A stretch of 64,000 bases of DNA from Nocardioides sp. cx-173 (GTDB lineage Bacteria; Actinomycetota; Actinomycetes; Propionibacteriales; Nocardioidaceae), in the NCBI RefSeq assembly GCF_021117365.1, contig NZ_CP088262.1:3598501-3662500 (forward strand), in the 5' to 3' direction. Below, one piece after another: positions 8,656 through 18,365 of the stretch. The number at the start of each line of letters is the position of its first letter. The first letter of the stretch is position 1. The translations under genes were made by a program, and so were the position numbers. The notes under the pieces were generated by a model. That model was not told the origin of the DNA, made no database searches, and saw nothing but the letters and a program-made list of their open reading frames with translations.

Positions 8656-9507
8656 GTGCAGATCCTCTCGATCCAGTCCTCGGTGGCCTACGGCCACGTC
8701 GGCAACTCCGCGGCCGTCTTCCCGCTCCAGCGGCTCGGGCACGAGGTCTGGCCGGTGCTCACCGTCCACTTCTCCAACCACACCGGGTACGGCGCCTGGC
8801 GCGGGCCGCTCCTCGCGCCGGCCGACGTCGCCGAGGTCATCGCCGGCATCGGCGACCGCGGCGTGCTCGGCGAGGCGGACGCGGTGCTGTCGGGCTACCA
8901 GGGGGACCCGGCGATGGGCCAGGTCATCCTCGACGCCGTCGCCACGGTGAAGTCGGCCAACCCCGACGCCGTCTACTGCTGCGACCCCGTGATGGGCGAC
9001 GTCGGACGCGGAATGTTCGTCAAGCCCGGGATCCCGGAGTTCCTGCGCGACACCGTCGTCCCCACCGCCGACATCATCACGCCCAACCACTTCGAGCTCG
9101 ACTTCCTGGCGGGGACGAGCACCACCACGCTCGAGGAGGTGCTGGCGGCCGTCGACGTCGTACGCGACGGCGGCCCCCGCGACGTCCTGGTCACCAGCGT
9201 CCTGCACGCCGGCTCCGACCCCGACTCGCTCGACGTCGTCGCCGTCTCTGACGCCGGAGCCTGGGTGGTCACCACCCCGCTGCTGCCCATCACGCCCAAC
9301 GGCTGCGGCGACGTCACGGCCGCGCTCTACCTCGCCCACCTGCGCACCACCGGCTCCCCCGCGCTCGCCCTGGGCCGCACCACGTCCTCGGTGTTCGCGA
9401 TCCTCGAGGCGACCCTCGCCGCCGGCACCCGCGAGATCCAGCTCGTCGCCGCCCAGCACGCCATCGCGCACCCGCCCGAGCGGTTCGAGGTGCGCCGGCT
9501 GCGCTGA
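8656..9507 (+). CDS. pdxY: Pyridoxal kinase
   Basis: A 283-residue ribokinase-fold vitamin B6 kinase that phosphorylates pyridoxal (salvage route to pyridoxal phosphate). Characteristic blocks are ILSIQSSVAYGHVGNSAAVF at the N-terminus, YCCDPVMGD, ITPNHFELDFLAG, and the anion-hole/catalytic motif TPNGCGDVTAALYLAH near the C-terminus, where the aspartate is the catalytic base. Length and motif order match PdxY. The GTG start at 8656 places the conserved QILSIQS at the N-terminus. It is transcribed divergently from the GMC operon and is followed by an intergenic palindromic repeat that may act as its terminator. Confidence 0.9.
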   Translation: MQILSIQSSVAYGHVGNSAAVFPLQRLGHEVWPVLTVHFSNHTGYGAWRGPLLAPADVAEVIAGIGDRGVLGEADAVLSGYQGDPAMGQVILDAVATVKSANPDAVYCCDPVMGDVGRGMFVKPGIPEFLRDTVVPTADIITPNHFELDFLAGTSTTTLEEVLAAVDVVRDGGPRDVLVTSVLHAGSDPDSLDVVAVSDAGAWVVTTPLLPITPNGCGDVTAALYLAHLRTTGSPALALGRTTSSVFAILEATLAAGTREIQLVAAQHAIAHPPERFEVRRLR

Positions 9508-9545
9508 GGTGGCGTGGGCGCGTGGGGGCGTGGCGTGGCGTGAGA

Positions 9546-9628
9546 TTCACCGGGTGCCCGGTGAAACTCGTGCCTCCCCGACAAAGCTTCGTGGGGGAAG
9601 CGTGAGTTTCACCGGGTGCCCGGTGAAA
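9546..9628. repeat. Intergenic palindromic repeat, copy A
   Basis: Two copies of a palindrome, TTCACCGGG-TG-CCCGGTGAA (9546-9565) and a version one base longer in each arm (9607-9628), flank a smaller hairpin of the form TCCCC-G-AC...GT-G-GGGGA around AAAGCTTC. The same architecture occurs at 46832-46918 and, tandemly duplicated, at 62257-62467. It lies between the end of the pyridoxal kinase gene and the tRNA-Thr. It resembles REP/BIME-type non-coding repeats; no open frame is present in it. Confidence 0.85.
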
Positions 9629-9661
9629 CTTGTGACGAGCCCAGACGCCGCACCCCCACAG

Positions 9662-9734
9662 AGCCGCGTGAGAGAATCGAACTCTCGACAATCGCATTAC
9701 AAGGGCGATGCTCTGCCAACTGAGCTAACGCGGC
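9662..9734 (-). tRNA. tRNA-Thr (anticodon TGT)
   Basis: A 73-base cloverleaf on the minus strand. The acceptor stem pairs GCCGCGT with ACGCGGC, the D arm is GCTC-AGTTGGC-GAGC, the anticodon loop is CTTGTAA with anticodon TGT reading ACA/ACG threonine codons, and the T arm is GAGAG-TTCGATT-CTCTC. The anticodon stem has a C-T mismatch at its loop end. CCA is not encoded. The discriminator base is T. Confidence 0.92.
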
Positions 9735-9932
9735 ACGCGCTCTCGCGCGGGGCAATCCTAGGCGTTGTCGCCCGGCTCGGCCTCGGGGGCGGCCTCAGGC
9801 GTGGAGGCGTCGACGAAGGCACGCTGCACGTCGGTCTCCGGCGCCCACCCCGGGCATCCCGGGCGAGACGTTGATGCGACGCGCGAGCACCCGTGCGCGC
9901 CGCCTCCTGGACGCCTTTGGCACACTCGCCCG

Positions 9933-11177
9933 GTGACTGACGCGCCCGCTCCGCAGAGCCGCGCCGGCAAGCTCTTGGTCCTGGTCGGCATCGTGGTGCT
10001 GGCCTTCAACCTCCGCCCGGCTGCGGTGAGCGTGGGGCCGGTGCTCGACGAGATCCGCGACGGTCTCGGCATGTCCGGCACGGAGGCCGGCGTGCTCACG
10101 TCACTGCCGGTACTCGCGTTCGCGGTGTTCGGCGGGCTCGCGCCGCGACTCGCACGGCGGGTCGGGACGCACCGGCTCACCCTGCTGGCCCTGCTCTGCG
10201 TGCTCGCCGGGCTCCTCCTGCGCAGCCGGACGGACGGCGTCGCCCCGTTCCTGCTGCTCTCCCTCCTGGCCCTGTCGGGCATGGCCACGGCCAACGTCGT
10301 ACTGCCGTCCCTGGTCAAGCAGCACTTCCCGGAGCGGGTCGGTCTCCTGACCGCGCTCTACTCCACGGCGCTGGCCATCGGCCTCACCGCCGCCTCGGTC
10401 GCCACCGTGCCGATCGGCGACGCCCTGGGCGACTGGCGCCACGGCCTCGGGGTCTGGGCGCTGACGGCCGCGCTCGCGGCCCTGCCGTGGCTGGGGCTGC
10501 TGCGCCACGACCGCCCGCCCGCCGACCCCGACGGCGTGGGCCACGCCCCGATCGGCCTGGTCGCCGTCGCCCGCACCCGGCTCGGCCTGGCGATGGCGCT
10601 CTTCTTCGGCCTGCAGTCGCTGCAGGCGTACGCGATCTTCGGCTGGTTCCCCGCCATCTTCCGCGACGCCGGCTACTCCGCGGCGCAGGCCGGGGTGCTG
10701 CTGGGCGTCATCACCGGCGTGAGCATCCCGCTGTCGTTCGTCATCCCCTCGCTCGCCGCGCGCCGCACGGACCAGCGCTCGATCGTGTCGGTGCTGGTCG
10801 CCTGCTACCCGCTCGGGTACGCCGGCATGATCCTGGCGCCGTACGACGGCGCCTGGCTGTGGGCGGTGCTGGTGGGCGTCGGGACCTGCACCTTCCCGCT
10901 GATCCTCACCCAGATCGGGCTGCGCGCCCGGACGCCCGCCGGCACGGCCGCGCTGTCCGGCTTCACGCAGTCGACCGGCTACTTGCTGGCGGCGCTGGGG
11001 CCGTTCGGCGTCGGACTGCTGCACGACGCGAGCGGGGGCTGGACGCTCCCGCTGCTGGCCCTGATCGCACTCTCGGTCCCGCTCCTGGCACTGGGGCTGG
11101 CCGTCGCCCGGCCGGCGTACCTCGAGGACCAGCTGGCTAGCTCATCCCCCCGTCGAAGGCGAGCACCGACCCGGTGA
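9933..11177 (+). CDS. MFS transporter, CynX/NimT (cyanate permease-like) family
   Basis: A 414-residue, twelve-helix major facilitator. The first helix carries VLAFNLRPAAVSVGPVLDEI, typical of the CynX/NimT family that includes cyanate and 2-nitroimidazole transporters, and RRVGTHRLTLLALLCVLAGL corresponds to the cytoplasmic loop after helix 2. The GTG at 9933 was chosen because the long upstream extension to 9765 is hydrophilic, lacks family similarity and begins close to the tRNA. The solute is unknown. Its last 41 bases overlap the 3' end of the convergent SDR gene. Confidence 0.85.
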   Translation: MTDAPAPQSRAGKLLVLVGIVVLAFNLRPAAVSVGPVLDEIRDGLGMSGTEAGVLTSLPVLAFAVFGGLAPRLARRVGTHRLTLLALLCVLAGLLLRSRTDGVAPFLLLSLLALSGMATANVVLPSLVKQHFPERVGLLTALYSTALAIGLTAASVATVPIGDALGDWRHGLGVWALTAALAALPWLGLLRHDRPPADPDGVGHAPIGLVAVARTRLGLAMALFFGLQSLQAYAIFGWFPAIFRDAGYSAAQAGVLLGVITGVSIPLSFVIPSLAARRTDQRSIVSVLVACYPLGYAGMILAPYDGAWLWAVLVGVGTCTFPLILTQIGLRARTPAGTAALSGFTQSTGYLLAALGPFGVGLLHDASGGWTLPLLALIALSVPLLALGLAVARPAYLEDQLASSSPRRRRAPTR

Positions 11178-11868
11178 TCATCCGAGCGTCCTTCGAGGCG
11201 AGGTAGACGATCGCGGACCCGATCTCCGCGGGGCTGATCGCGGGGCCGGGCAGCATCATCAGCAGCCGGTCGGCCACCCGCGGGTCGAGGTCCGGCGGGA
11301 AGATACTGGCGACGTGGGACACGATCGGGGTGTCGACGGTGCCCGGGCAGATCGCGTTGACCCGGATGCCGTGGGGCGACAGCTCCAGCGCCAGCGCCTT
11401 CGTCAGCATGGTCAGCCCGCCCTTCGCGGCGGCGTACGCCGTGGCGTAGGGCTGGGCGACGTTGCCCGCCACCGAGGAGACGTTGACGATGTTGCCGCCG
11501 CCCGCCTTGAGGTGGGGCAGCGCGGCCTGCATCAGCAGGAAGGGGCCCTTGAGGTCCACCGCGTGCACGCGGTCCCACTCCTCCTCGGTGATCTGCTCGA
11601 AGCGGCCGAACTGCACGATCCCCGCCACGTTGGCCAGGACGTCGATCCGCCCGCCCGCGGCGCAGACGGCGACCGCGTCGTCAATGGACCCGCGGTCGGC
11701 CACGTCGCACTCGACGAAGGTCACCCCCTCCGGCACGCCTGCCCGGATGTCCAGGCCGAACACCACCTCGCCCAGGTCGCGGAAGAGCTCGGCCGTCGCG
11801 TACCCGATCCCGCTCGCGGCGCCCGTGACGACGACGACGCGCTGGGGCCGCCCGGGGGTCTGGGTCAT
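11137..11868 (-). CDS. Short-chain dehydrogenase/reductase
   Basis: A 243-residue classical SDR. The NAD(P)-binding glycine motif is VVVTGAASGIGYATAEL, the structural motif is LANVAGI (an NNAG variant), the catalytic serine lies in IVNVSSVAGN, and the active-site pair is in TAYAAAKGGL (YxxxK). The C-terminal DARMITGSVLAFDGGMS is standard. An aspartate after the second strand (GLDIR) points to NAD rather than NADP preference, which is an inference. It overlaps the end of the MFS gene tail to tail and starts 65 bases from the divergent GH13 gene. Confidence 0.88.
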   Translation of the reverse strand: MTQTPGRPQRVVVVTGAASGIGYATAELFRDLGEVVFGLDIRAGVPEGVTFVECDVADRGSIDDAVAVCAAGGRIDVLANVAGIVQFGRFEQITEEEWDRVHAVDLKGPFLLMQAALPHLKAGGGNIVNVSSVAGNVAQPYATAYAAAKGGLTMLTKALALELSPHGIRVNAICPGTVDTPIVSHVASIFPPDLDPRVADRLLMMLPGPAISPAEIGSAIVYLASKDARMITGSVLAFDGGMS

Positions 11869-11933
11869 GGCGCGGAGCGTAGCAGCGAACTAGAACCTGT
11901 TCTCGTCTCGCGCCGTGCGAGGCTGGGACCGTC

Positions 11934-13727
11934 ATGAGCCTGCTGCACGAGCCGCACCACGACGGCTCCCCCCTGTACCTGCCCGACGACCGGCCCACGC
12001 CCGACGGCACGGTCGCCGTCCGTCTGCGCACGCACACCGGCGATCCCGTAAGCACCGCCTGGCTGCGCACGACGTACGACGCCGAGCCGGTGTTCCACGA
12101 GTGCCGCGTCGAGCGTCGCGACGGCGACACCGTCTGGTGGACCGCGCAGCTGCCGGTGCACAACCCGGTGACCCACTACCGCTTCCTCCTTGACGGCCCC
12201 GACGGCCAGCGCTGGCTCACCGCGGCCGGACTGCTCGAGCACGACCCGCCCGACGCCTTCGACTTCACCGTCACCTGGCACGAGCCCGCGCCCGACTGGG
12301 GCCGCGACGGCGTCGTCTACCAGGTCTTCCCCGACCGCTTCGCGCGCTCGGCACGTGCCGACCAGCGGCCCACCCCGCACTGGGCGCTGCCCGCGGCGTG
12401 GGACGACGAGGTGGTCTTCGAGCTCGACGACCCGCGGACGGCGGTCCAGCTCTACGGCGGCGACCTGGACGGCATCGCCGAGCACCTCGACCACGTGGCC
12501 GACGTCGGCGCCACGATCCTCTACACGACGCCGGTCTTCCCGGGCGAGAGCAACCACCGCTACAACGCCTCCACCTTCGACGGCGTCGACCCGCTGCTCG
12601 GTGGGGACGACGCCTACGCGCGGCTCAGCGCCGCCGTCCACGCCCGCGGCTGGCGGATCCTCGGCGACCTGACCACCAACCACACCGGGGACACCCATGA
12701 GTGGTTCCTCGACGCCGCCGCCGACCCCGCCTCCGAGCGGCGTACCTGGTACCACTTCCGGCCCGACGGCAGCTACGAGTGCTGGATGGGCTGGCAGAGC
12801 CTGCCCAAGCTCAACCACGCCGACGACGGCGTACGGCGCGCGATGGTCGCCGGGCCGGACAGCGTGGTGGCGCGCTGGCTGCGCCCGCCGTTCGACGTCG
12901 ACGGCTGGCGCATCGACGTCGCCAACATGACCGGCCGGCTCGGCGCGATCGACGTCAACCACGCCGTCGCCCGCGACGTACGGCGCACGGTCGCGGACGG
13001 GCGCCCCGACGGGCTGGTCATCGGCGAGCACAACCACGACGCCTCGGGCGACCTCGAGGGCGACGGCTGGCACGGCACCATGAACTACTCCGGCTTCGCC
13101 TGGCCCGTCTGGTCCTGGCTGCGCGACCCGGCCTCGCCGGCCCGGGCCTTCGGCCGCCCGGTCCCCGTCTCCCGTCGGCCGGGCGCGAGCGTCCAGCGCG
13201 CGCTGCGCGAGTGGCAGGCCCGCTACGGCTGGCGCGCCACCGGCGCGTCGTGGAACGTGCTCGGCTCCCACGACAGCGCCCGGATCCGCACCGTGGTCGG
13301 CGACCCGGCGCTGCACCGGCTCGCCGCCGGACTGCAGTTCACGCTGCCCGGCGTCCCCATGGTCTTCGCCGGCGACGAGATCGGTCTCGAGGGCGTCGCC
13401 GGCGAGGACTCGCGCCGGCCGATGCCGTGGGAGCGACCCGAGACCTGGGACCGCGCCACGCTGGCGACGTACTCCGCCCTCGCGAGGGCCCGCGCCGAGC
13501 ACGTCGCCCTGCGCCGCGGCAGCCTGCGCTGGGCGCACGTAGACGACGACTGCCTGATGTACCTGCGCGAGCACCCCGCGGGCTCGGTGCTCGTCTGCGC
13601 CCGCCGAGCGGGCGGCCCGGCGGTGGATCTGCCGCTCGAGCTGGGCGAGGTGCTGGTCTCCAGCGAGGACGCCCCCGTCGGGCCGCACGCCTCCGAGCAC
13701 CCGGGATTGACCGTCTGGCGGGTCTAG
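11934..13727 (+). CDS. GH13 alpha-glucosidase / maltodextrin-type amylase (intracellular)
   Basis: A 597-residue glycoside hydrolase family 13 enzyme with an N-terminal beta-sandwich (about residues 1-110), as in MalZ and neopullulanase-like enzymes, followed by the barrel domain beginning at GVVYQVFPDRFARS. Catalytic residues are the nucleophile Asp328 in GWRIDVANMTGR, the acid/base Glu365 in VIGEHNHD, and Asp447 in LGSHDSARI; DLTTNHTGDTHEW is conserved region I. There is no signal peptide, so it should act on short alpha-glucans inside the cell. The DUF4032 gene starts 11 bases downstream and is probably cotranscribed. Confidence 0.9.
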   Translation: MSLLHEPHHDGSPLYLPDDRPTPDGTVAVRLRTHTGDPVSTAWLRTTYDAEPVFHECRVERRDGDTVWWTAQLPVHNPVTHYRFLLDGPDGQRWLTAAGLLEHDPPDAFDFTVTWHEPAPDWGRDGVVYQVFPDRFARSARADQRPTPHWALPAAWDDEVVFELDDPRTAVQLYGGDLDGIAEHLDHVADVGATILYTTPVFPGESNHRYNASTFDGVDPLLGGDDAYARLSAAVHARGWRILGDLTTNHTGDTHEWFLDAAADPASERRTWYHFRPDGSYECWMGWQSLPKLNHADDGVRRAMVAGPDSVVARWLRPPFDVDGWRIDVANMTGRLGAIDVNHAVARDVRRTVADGRPDGLVIGEHNHDASGDLEGDGWHGTMNYSGFAWPVWSWLRDPASPARAFGRPVPVSRRPGASVQRALREWQARYGWRATGASWNVLGSHDSARIRTVVGDPALHRLAAGLQFTLPGVPMVFAGDEIGLEGVAGEDSRRPMPWERPETWDRATLATYSALARARAEHVALRRGSLRWAHVDDDCLMYLREHPAGSVLVCARRAGGPAVDLPLELGEVLVSSEDAPVGPHASEHPGLTVWRV

Positions 13728-13737
13728 GGTGGCGGGT

Positions 13738-14964
13738 ATGGCCCTCCACATCGTGGCCAACCGGCCCGACCCGGCGCTGCTGCGCCTGCCGTGGGCGACC
13801 TGTCTGGAGGAGTGGGACGACCGCTACGTCGTCCCACTGCCGCGCGGCCTGTCACGGCACATCGTGCGGATCGTGCGGCTCGGCGCGCGGACCTACGCGA
13901 TCAAGGAGACGGTCGCGGACGTCGCGTTCAAGGAGTACCACCTGCTGCGCGACCTCGGCCGGCTCGGGCTTCCGGCGGTGCGGCCGCAGGGCGTGGTCAC
14001 CGGGCGCGTCGACGCCGAGGGCCAGGAGCTGCCGGCGGCGCTGCTGACCGAGCACCTGCGGTTCTCGCTGCCCTACCGCAGCCTGTTCGCGCACGGTCTC
14101 GCCGCCGACAACGTCCCCTCGCTCATCGACGCGCTGGTGGTGCTCCTGGTCCGGCTGCACCTGGAGGGCTTCTTCTGGGGCGACGTGTCCTTGTCGAACG
14201 TGCTGTTCAGGCGCAACGCCGGCGGCTTCGCGGCGTACCTCGTCGATGCCGAGACCGGCGAGCTGCGCGGCAGCCTGTCGCAGCAGATGCGCGAGTACGA
14301 CCTGACCATCGCCACCGAGAACGTCTTCGCCGAGCTGCTCGACCTGCAGGCCAGCGGCTCCCTCGACGAGCACGCCGAGGCGCTCGAGGTCGCGGGCTCC
14401 ATCGAGGAGCGGTACGCCGCCCTGTGGGGCGAGCTGACCGACGTCGAGGAGTTCTCGGCCGACGAGATGTGGCGCATCGAGCAGCGCATCGAGCGGCTCA
14501 ACGACCTCGGCTTCGACGTCGACGAGCTCGACATCGTCACCGACCTCGGTGGCGACCAGGTCCGCATCCAGCCGAAGGTCGTCGAGCTCGGCCACCACCG
14601 CCGCGAGCTGCAGGGGCTCACCGGGCTCGACGTCGAGGACGGCCAGGCCCGCAGGCTGCTCAACGACATCGCGTCCTTCACGGCCCACCACGACCTCGGC
14701 CGCGAGGACCGCGCGCTCGTCGCCAACCGCTGGCTCATCGACGTCTGGGAGCCCATCACCGCCATGATCCCGCCCGACCTGCGTGGCAAGCTGCCGCCCG
14801 CGGAGTTCTTCCACGAGGTGCTCGTGCACCGCTGGTACCTCTCCGAGCAGGCCGGCCACGAGGTCAACATCCTCGACACCGCCCGCGACTACGTCGAGCA
14901 CGTCCTGCCCCACCGACCCGACGAGGTCGTCACGACACCGCCCGACAACCGGGATAGTCCCTAG
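13738..14964 (+). CDS. DUF4032 protein with kinase-like N-terminal half
   Basis: A 408-residue protein matching the actinobacterial DUF4032 family. The N-terminal 190 residues resemble lipopolysaccharide/aminoglycoside-type small kinases: [21 protein letters not shown] has the Lys and Glu expected in a nucleotide site, [16 protein letters not shown] matches the catalytic HGDxxxxN region with Trp in place of His, and [10 protein letters not shown] matches a DFG-like metal loop. The C-terminal half is the helical DUF4032 domain. No substrate is known. The ATG at 13738 is 11 bases after the GH13 stop, suggesting a shared transcript. The stop overlaps the convergent acyl-CoA dehydrogenase by 4 bases. 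Confidence 0.8.
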   Translation: MALHIVANRPDPALLRLPWATCLEEWDDRYVVPLPRGLSRHIVRIVRLGARTYAIKETVADVAFKEYHLLRDLGRLGLPAVRPQGVVTGRVDAEGQELPAALLTEHLRFSLPYRSLFAHGLAADNVPSLIDALVVLLVRLHLEGFFWGDVSLSNVLFRRNAGGFAAYLVDAETGELRGSLSQQMREYDLTIATENVFAELLDLQASGSLDEHAEALEVAGSIEERYAALWGELTDVEEFSADEMWRIEQRIERLNDLGFDVDELDIVTDLGGDQVRIQPKVVELGHHRRELQGLTGLDVEDGQARRLLNDIASFTAHHDLGREDRALVANRWLIDVWEPITAMIPPDLRGKLPPAEFFHEVLVHRWYLSEQAGHEVNILDTARDYVEHVLPHRPDEVVTTPPDNRDSP

Positions 14965-16124
14965 CGCAGGAGGTCGCGGCCGATCACCATGCGCTGGATC
15001 TGGTTGGTGCCCTCGAAGATCTGGGTGACCTTGGCGTCGCGGAAGAGGCGCTCGACGGGGTAGTCGCGGGTGTAGCCGTTGCCGCCGAGGACCTGGACGG
15101 CGTCGGTGGTGACCCGCATGGCGGCGTCGCTCGCGGTGAGCTTGGCGATGCTGGCCTGGCGGGAGAAGGGGCGGCCGGCGTCCTTGAGCCGCGCCGCGTG
15201 CAGGTACGTCGCACGCGCGCGCTCGACGTCCGCGGCCATGTCGGCGAGCAGGAACTGCATCCCCTGGAACTCCCCGACCGCCCGGCCGAACTGCTCGCGC
15301 TCCCCCGCATAGGCCACGGCGTGGGCCAGGGCCGCCTGCGCGATGCCGGTGGCGACGGCGGCGATGCCGAGCCGGCCCGCGTCGAGGGCGGAGAGCGCCA
15401 CCCGCATGCCGGCGCCCTCGTCGCCGATGCGGTGCGCGGCCGGGATCCGAGCCCCGTCGAAGAGCACCTGGGTGGTGACGTCGCAGTGCAGGCCGAGCTT
15501 CTTCTCGGGGGCGCCGAAGCTCATCCCCGGGGTGTCGGCCGGCACGATGAAGGCGGAGAGTCCGCGCTTGGGGTCCTCGCCGGTGCGGGCGAAGAGGATG
15601 TAGTAGTCGGCGCAGGAGCCGTTGCTGATCCACTGCTTGGTGCCGGTGACGACGTACTCGCCGGACGCCTCATCCAGGACCGCCTTGGTGCGGATCCCGC
15701 TGACGTCGGAGCCGGCCTGCGGCTCGGAGAGGCAGTAGGCGCCGAGCCAGTCACCGGCGAGCATCCGCGGCAGCCAGGTGACGCGCTGCTCGTGGGAGGC
15801 GTTGGCGGCCACCACCGTGGCGGTGAGGGAGTGCACCGAGGCGCCGACGCCCACGCTGGGCCAGGCGGTGGCGATCTCCTCGATCACCTGCAGGTAGACC
15901 TCGTAGGGCTGTGCCCCACCGCCGACCTCCTCGGCGAACGGCAGGCTGAGCAGGCCCGACCGCCCGAGCAGCCGGTAGGCGTCGGCCGGGAACTCCGCCC
16001 GCTCCTCCATCGCGTCGACCTGGGGCGCGAGCTCGCGGGTCGCGATGTCGCGCGTCAGCGCGAGCAGCGCCTCGGCGTCCTCGTCGGGCAGCAGTCGGTC
16101 CACGGCGGTCGGCACGCCGACCAC
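14961..16124 (-). CDS. Acyl-CoA dehydrogenase
   Basis: A 387-residue FAD flavoenzyme that introduces a trans-2 double bond into acyl-CoA. Family signatures are [21 protein letters not shown] in part (binding FAD and substrate), [18 protein letters not shown], and the C-terminal [22 protein letters not shown]. The catalytic base is the glutamate of FEGTNQIQ, near residue 371, as in short/medium-chain enzymes. The N-terminal start is uncertain: a GTG at 16124 or an in-frame GTG at 16115 both precede the conserved helix. The TetR regulator gene ends 21 bases upstream on the same strand, so the two likely form a locally regulated operon. Confidence 0.92.
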   Translation of the reverse strand: MVGVPTAVDRLLPDEDAEALLALTRDIATRELAPQVDAMEERAEFPADAYRLLGRSGLLSLPFAEEVGGGAQPYEVYLQVIEEIATAWPSVGVGASVHSLTATVVAANASHEQRVTWLPRMLAGDWLGAYCLSEPQAGSDVSGIRTKAVLDEASGEYVVTGTKQWISNGSCADYYILFARTGEDPKRGLSAFIVPADTPGMSFGAPEKKLGLHCDVTTQVLFDGARIPAAHRIGDEGAGMRVALSALDAGRLGIAAVATGIAQAALAHAVAYAGEREQFGRAVGEFQGMQFLLADMAADVERARATYLHAARLKDAGRPFSRQASIAKLTASDAAMRVTTDAVQVLGGNGYTRDYPVERLFRDAKVTQIFEGTNQIQRMVIGRDLLR

Positions 16125-16145
16125 TCTAGGTCGCGGCCCACGCCG

Positions 16146-16775
16146 CTAGGCGACCACGGTCGGCGCGGTCAGCATCGCCGAGGCCATGACGACCAGGTTG
16201 TCGACGAACCGGCTCGTGGGCAGCTGCCCGCGGTGGCGCTCGTCGCCCGCGAGCGCCCGTACGCGTCGGGCCACGGCGCCCAGGACGAAGGCGGTCATCA
16301 GGTTCAGCCGCTCGTCGCGCAGCTCCTCGTCGAGCTGCGGCAGCCGCTCCAGCAGCGTGGCGTAGACCTCGTAGGCCCCGCTGCCGGCCAGCGCCGCCTC
16401 GACCTCGGGGCTGTACGTCGAGGGGTCGTGCTCGGACAGCTCGGCGATGATCATCAGGAAGCTGGCGCCGCTGGCCGACTGCTCGGCGAGCTCCACGCAG
16501 GGGCGGACGAAAGCCTCGACGACCGGGGCGACGTCGTCGTCGGACCCGTTGCGCGCGGCCGCGAGGAGCTCGAGCTCGCGCTCGTGCAGGAAGGCGTTGT
16601 GCTGCTCCAGGACCGCGACGAGGAGACCGTCGCGACCGCCGAAGTGGTAGTGGACCGCGCCGCGGTTGCGCTGCCCTGCCTGGCGCGTGATCTCGACCAG
16701 GGAGGCCGACTGGATGCCGTGGTCAGCGAAGCCCTGGGTCGCCGCCTCCACGAGGCGCTGCCGGGTCGTGACCAT
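16146..16775 (-). CDS. TetR-family transcriptional regulator
   Basis: A 209-residue TetR-type repressor. The helix-turn-helix lies near residues 25-48 (SLVEITRQAGQRNRGAVHYH), followed by FGGRDGLL which is the usual end of the DNA-binding domain, then an all-helical ligand domain. It is immediately upstream of the acyl-CoA dehydrogenase gene, so a regulator of fatty-acid or other acyl-CoA degradation responding to an acyl-CoA is plausible, by analogy with FadR/PsrA-like TetR proteins. No clear operator palindrome was found in the 25 bases separating it from the phosphoesterase gene. Confidence 0.87.
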   Translation of the reverse strand: MVTTRQRLVEAATQGFADHGIQSASLVEITRQAGQRNRGAVHYHFGGRDGLLVAVLEQHNAFLHERELELLAAARNGSDDDVAPVVEAFVRPCVELAEQSASGASFLMIIAELSEHDPSTYSPEVEAALAGSGAYEVYATLLERLPQLDEELRDERLNLMTAFVLGAVARRVRALAGDERHRGQLPTSRFVDNLVVMASAMLTAPTVVA

Positions 16776-16800
16776 CTCGCCAGACTAGGGCCTTCCAGCG

Positions 16801-18357
16801 CTACGGGCTGTAGTCCAGCGTGACGAATTCCCCGACGTCGAACCGGCCGTTGGACTGCAGGACGACCGGCTGCAGCCCGACCGGGCGGCCGTCGGCGTAC
16901 GTCAGGAGGGTGACCTGCGCCGGGCGGCGGATCTTGCTGCCGATCGCGATGGCGTACGCCGCCCCGCCGGTCGTGCCGGTGGTGAAGGAGTAGCCGACCC
17001 GACCGTCCTCGGCCGTCACGGCGGTCGGTCCGTCCTGGACGTGCAGGTGGCCGCCGACGACCAGGTCGGTGCAGCCGCGGGCGAGCGCCTCGTCGCCGAG
17101 GTTGGCATCGTGGACCAGCAGCGTCGCGACCCGCTCGCCCTCCTCGTCGGCGGCGCAGGCGGCGTCGGCCAGGCGCTCCCCGACCTCGGCGAAGCTCAGG
17201 CCGGTCTCGTCGCGCCAGCTGCCCAGGCCGCTCGAGCGCGGGTCGCCGACCCCGAGCAGCCGCGTGTCGCCGGGGCCGTCGACCGGCTCGCCGTCGAGGA
17301 CCGTCCAGCCCTGCTCGTCGAGGTAGTCGGCGACGAACGGCCCGTTGTCGTGATTGCCGGTGACGGCCCAGTGGCCGTCATAGCCCTCGAAGGCCGCCGT
17401 GACCGAGTCGAGCGAGAACGCCTCCCAGGCCTTGCCGGTCGACGTGTCGTCGCCGGCGTCGAAGACCGCGGTGGCGCCGCCCGCATCCGCGATGGCGCGG
17501 GCCACGGCGTCCATGCCGATGTTGTCGTGGCGGTCGGAGACCAGGGCGACGACGGTCTCGTCCTCCTCGGGCTCGCGCAGCGCCAGGTCCGCGGCGTCCT
17601 CGGCGGCCCGGGCGTAGAACTCCTCGCTCTTGGCGTAGGTGTCCACCGCGCTCTCGATGAGCCGGCGGGTCTGCGAGGTCGTGACGTCCCCGAGCACCTC
17701 GACACCGGCCGCCTCCTCAGGCACCGGGACCGTGGGCCCCAGGAAGGTGGAGAGCGACACCCACTCGCGCCCCGACTCGACGCTCTGGTCCTCGTCGTCC
17801 CAGGGCTCCCAGAGACCGACGACCATCAACAGCGCGAGCAGCGCCGCAAGCGCCCCCCGCCGCGACAGCGCCTGGCGGGCCAGCTCGCGGCGGCGAGCGG
17901 CCCCCACGGCCGCGAACAGCAGGACCGGCACCAGCCCGAGCACGGCGCCGCGCAGCAGCGCATCGACCAGCAGGCCCCGGATCGCGCCCTCGACCTTGCG
18001 GACGGCACCGTCGGGCTGGCTGGCGAGCACCGCGTAGCGCTCGACCAGCGCCTCGGTCGACGGCGCCTCGGTCTTGCCGAGACTGATGTCGGCGCCGATG
18101 CGCGAGCCGGAGTCAACGCGCAGGTCCGGCAGCACCGGGCCGGTGTGCAGCACCACCTGTCCGGTCAGGTCGGGCCGGATCTCCGCGTCGTGGCTGGCCA
18201 GCGTGACCGTGCGGCTGCTGTTGAGGAACACCAGCGCCGACGCGACCAGCGCGAGCCCGAGCCAGGCGGCCACGTAGGACAGCCCGACCGCGCCACGCAC
18301 CGTCGTACGACGGACCCGCCCGCGCGGGCCCTTCGGCTCGTCGGGCTGCGGCGCCAC
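16801..18357 (-). CDS. Membrane-anchored metallophosphoesterase
   Basis: A 518-residue calcineurin-like phosphoesterase with two hydrophobic segments at about residues 24-46 and 155-175, a second soluble insert between them, and the catalytic domain in the C-terminal half. Metal-binding motifs appear in order: ALVSDRHDNIGM (DxH), VFDAGDDTS (GD), WAVTGNHDNG (GNHD), LLVHDANLGD (H), and VVGGHLHVQDG (GHxH). The topology predicts an extracytoplasmic catalytic domain. The substrate is unknown. It begins with GTG at 18357, 8 bases after the rlmB stop, and so is probably the last gene of the cysS-rlmB transcript. Confidence 0.82.
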   Translation of the reverse strand: MAPQPDEPKGPRGRVRRTTVRGAVGLSYVAAWLGLALVASALVFLNSSRTVTLASHDAEIRPDLTGQVVLHTGPVLPDLRVDSGSRIGADISLGKTEAPSTEALVERYAVLASQPDGAVRKVEGAIRGLLVDALLRGAVLGLVPVLLFAAVGAARRRELARQALSRRGALAALLALLMVVGLWEPWDDEDQSVESGREWVSLSTFLGPTVPVPEEAAGVEVLGDVTTSQTRRLIESAVDTYAKSEEFYARAAEDAADLALREPEEDETVVALVSDRHDNIGMDAVARAIADAGGATAVFDAGDDTSTGKAWEAFSLDSVTAAFEGYDGHWAVTGNHDNGPFVADYLDEQGWTVLDGEPVDGPGDTRLLGVGDPRSSGLGSWRDETGLSFAEVGERLADAACAADEEGERVATLLVHDANLGDEALARGCTDLVVGGHLHVQDGPTAVTAEDGRVGYSFTTGTTGGAAYAIAIGSKIRRPAQVTLLTYADGRPVGLQPVVLQSNGRFDVGEFVTLDYSP

Positions 18358-18365
18358 GGGATCGG

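Noticed and set aside
13738..14964. Serine/threonine protein kinase
   Set aside because: There is only weak similarity to the catalytic loops, with Trp in place of the key His, and the DUF4032 C-terminal half fits a separate family.
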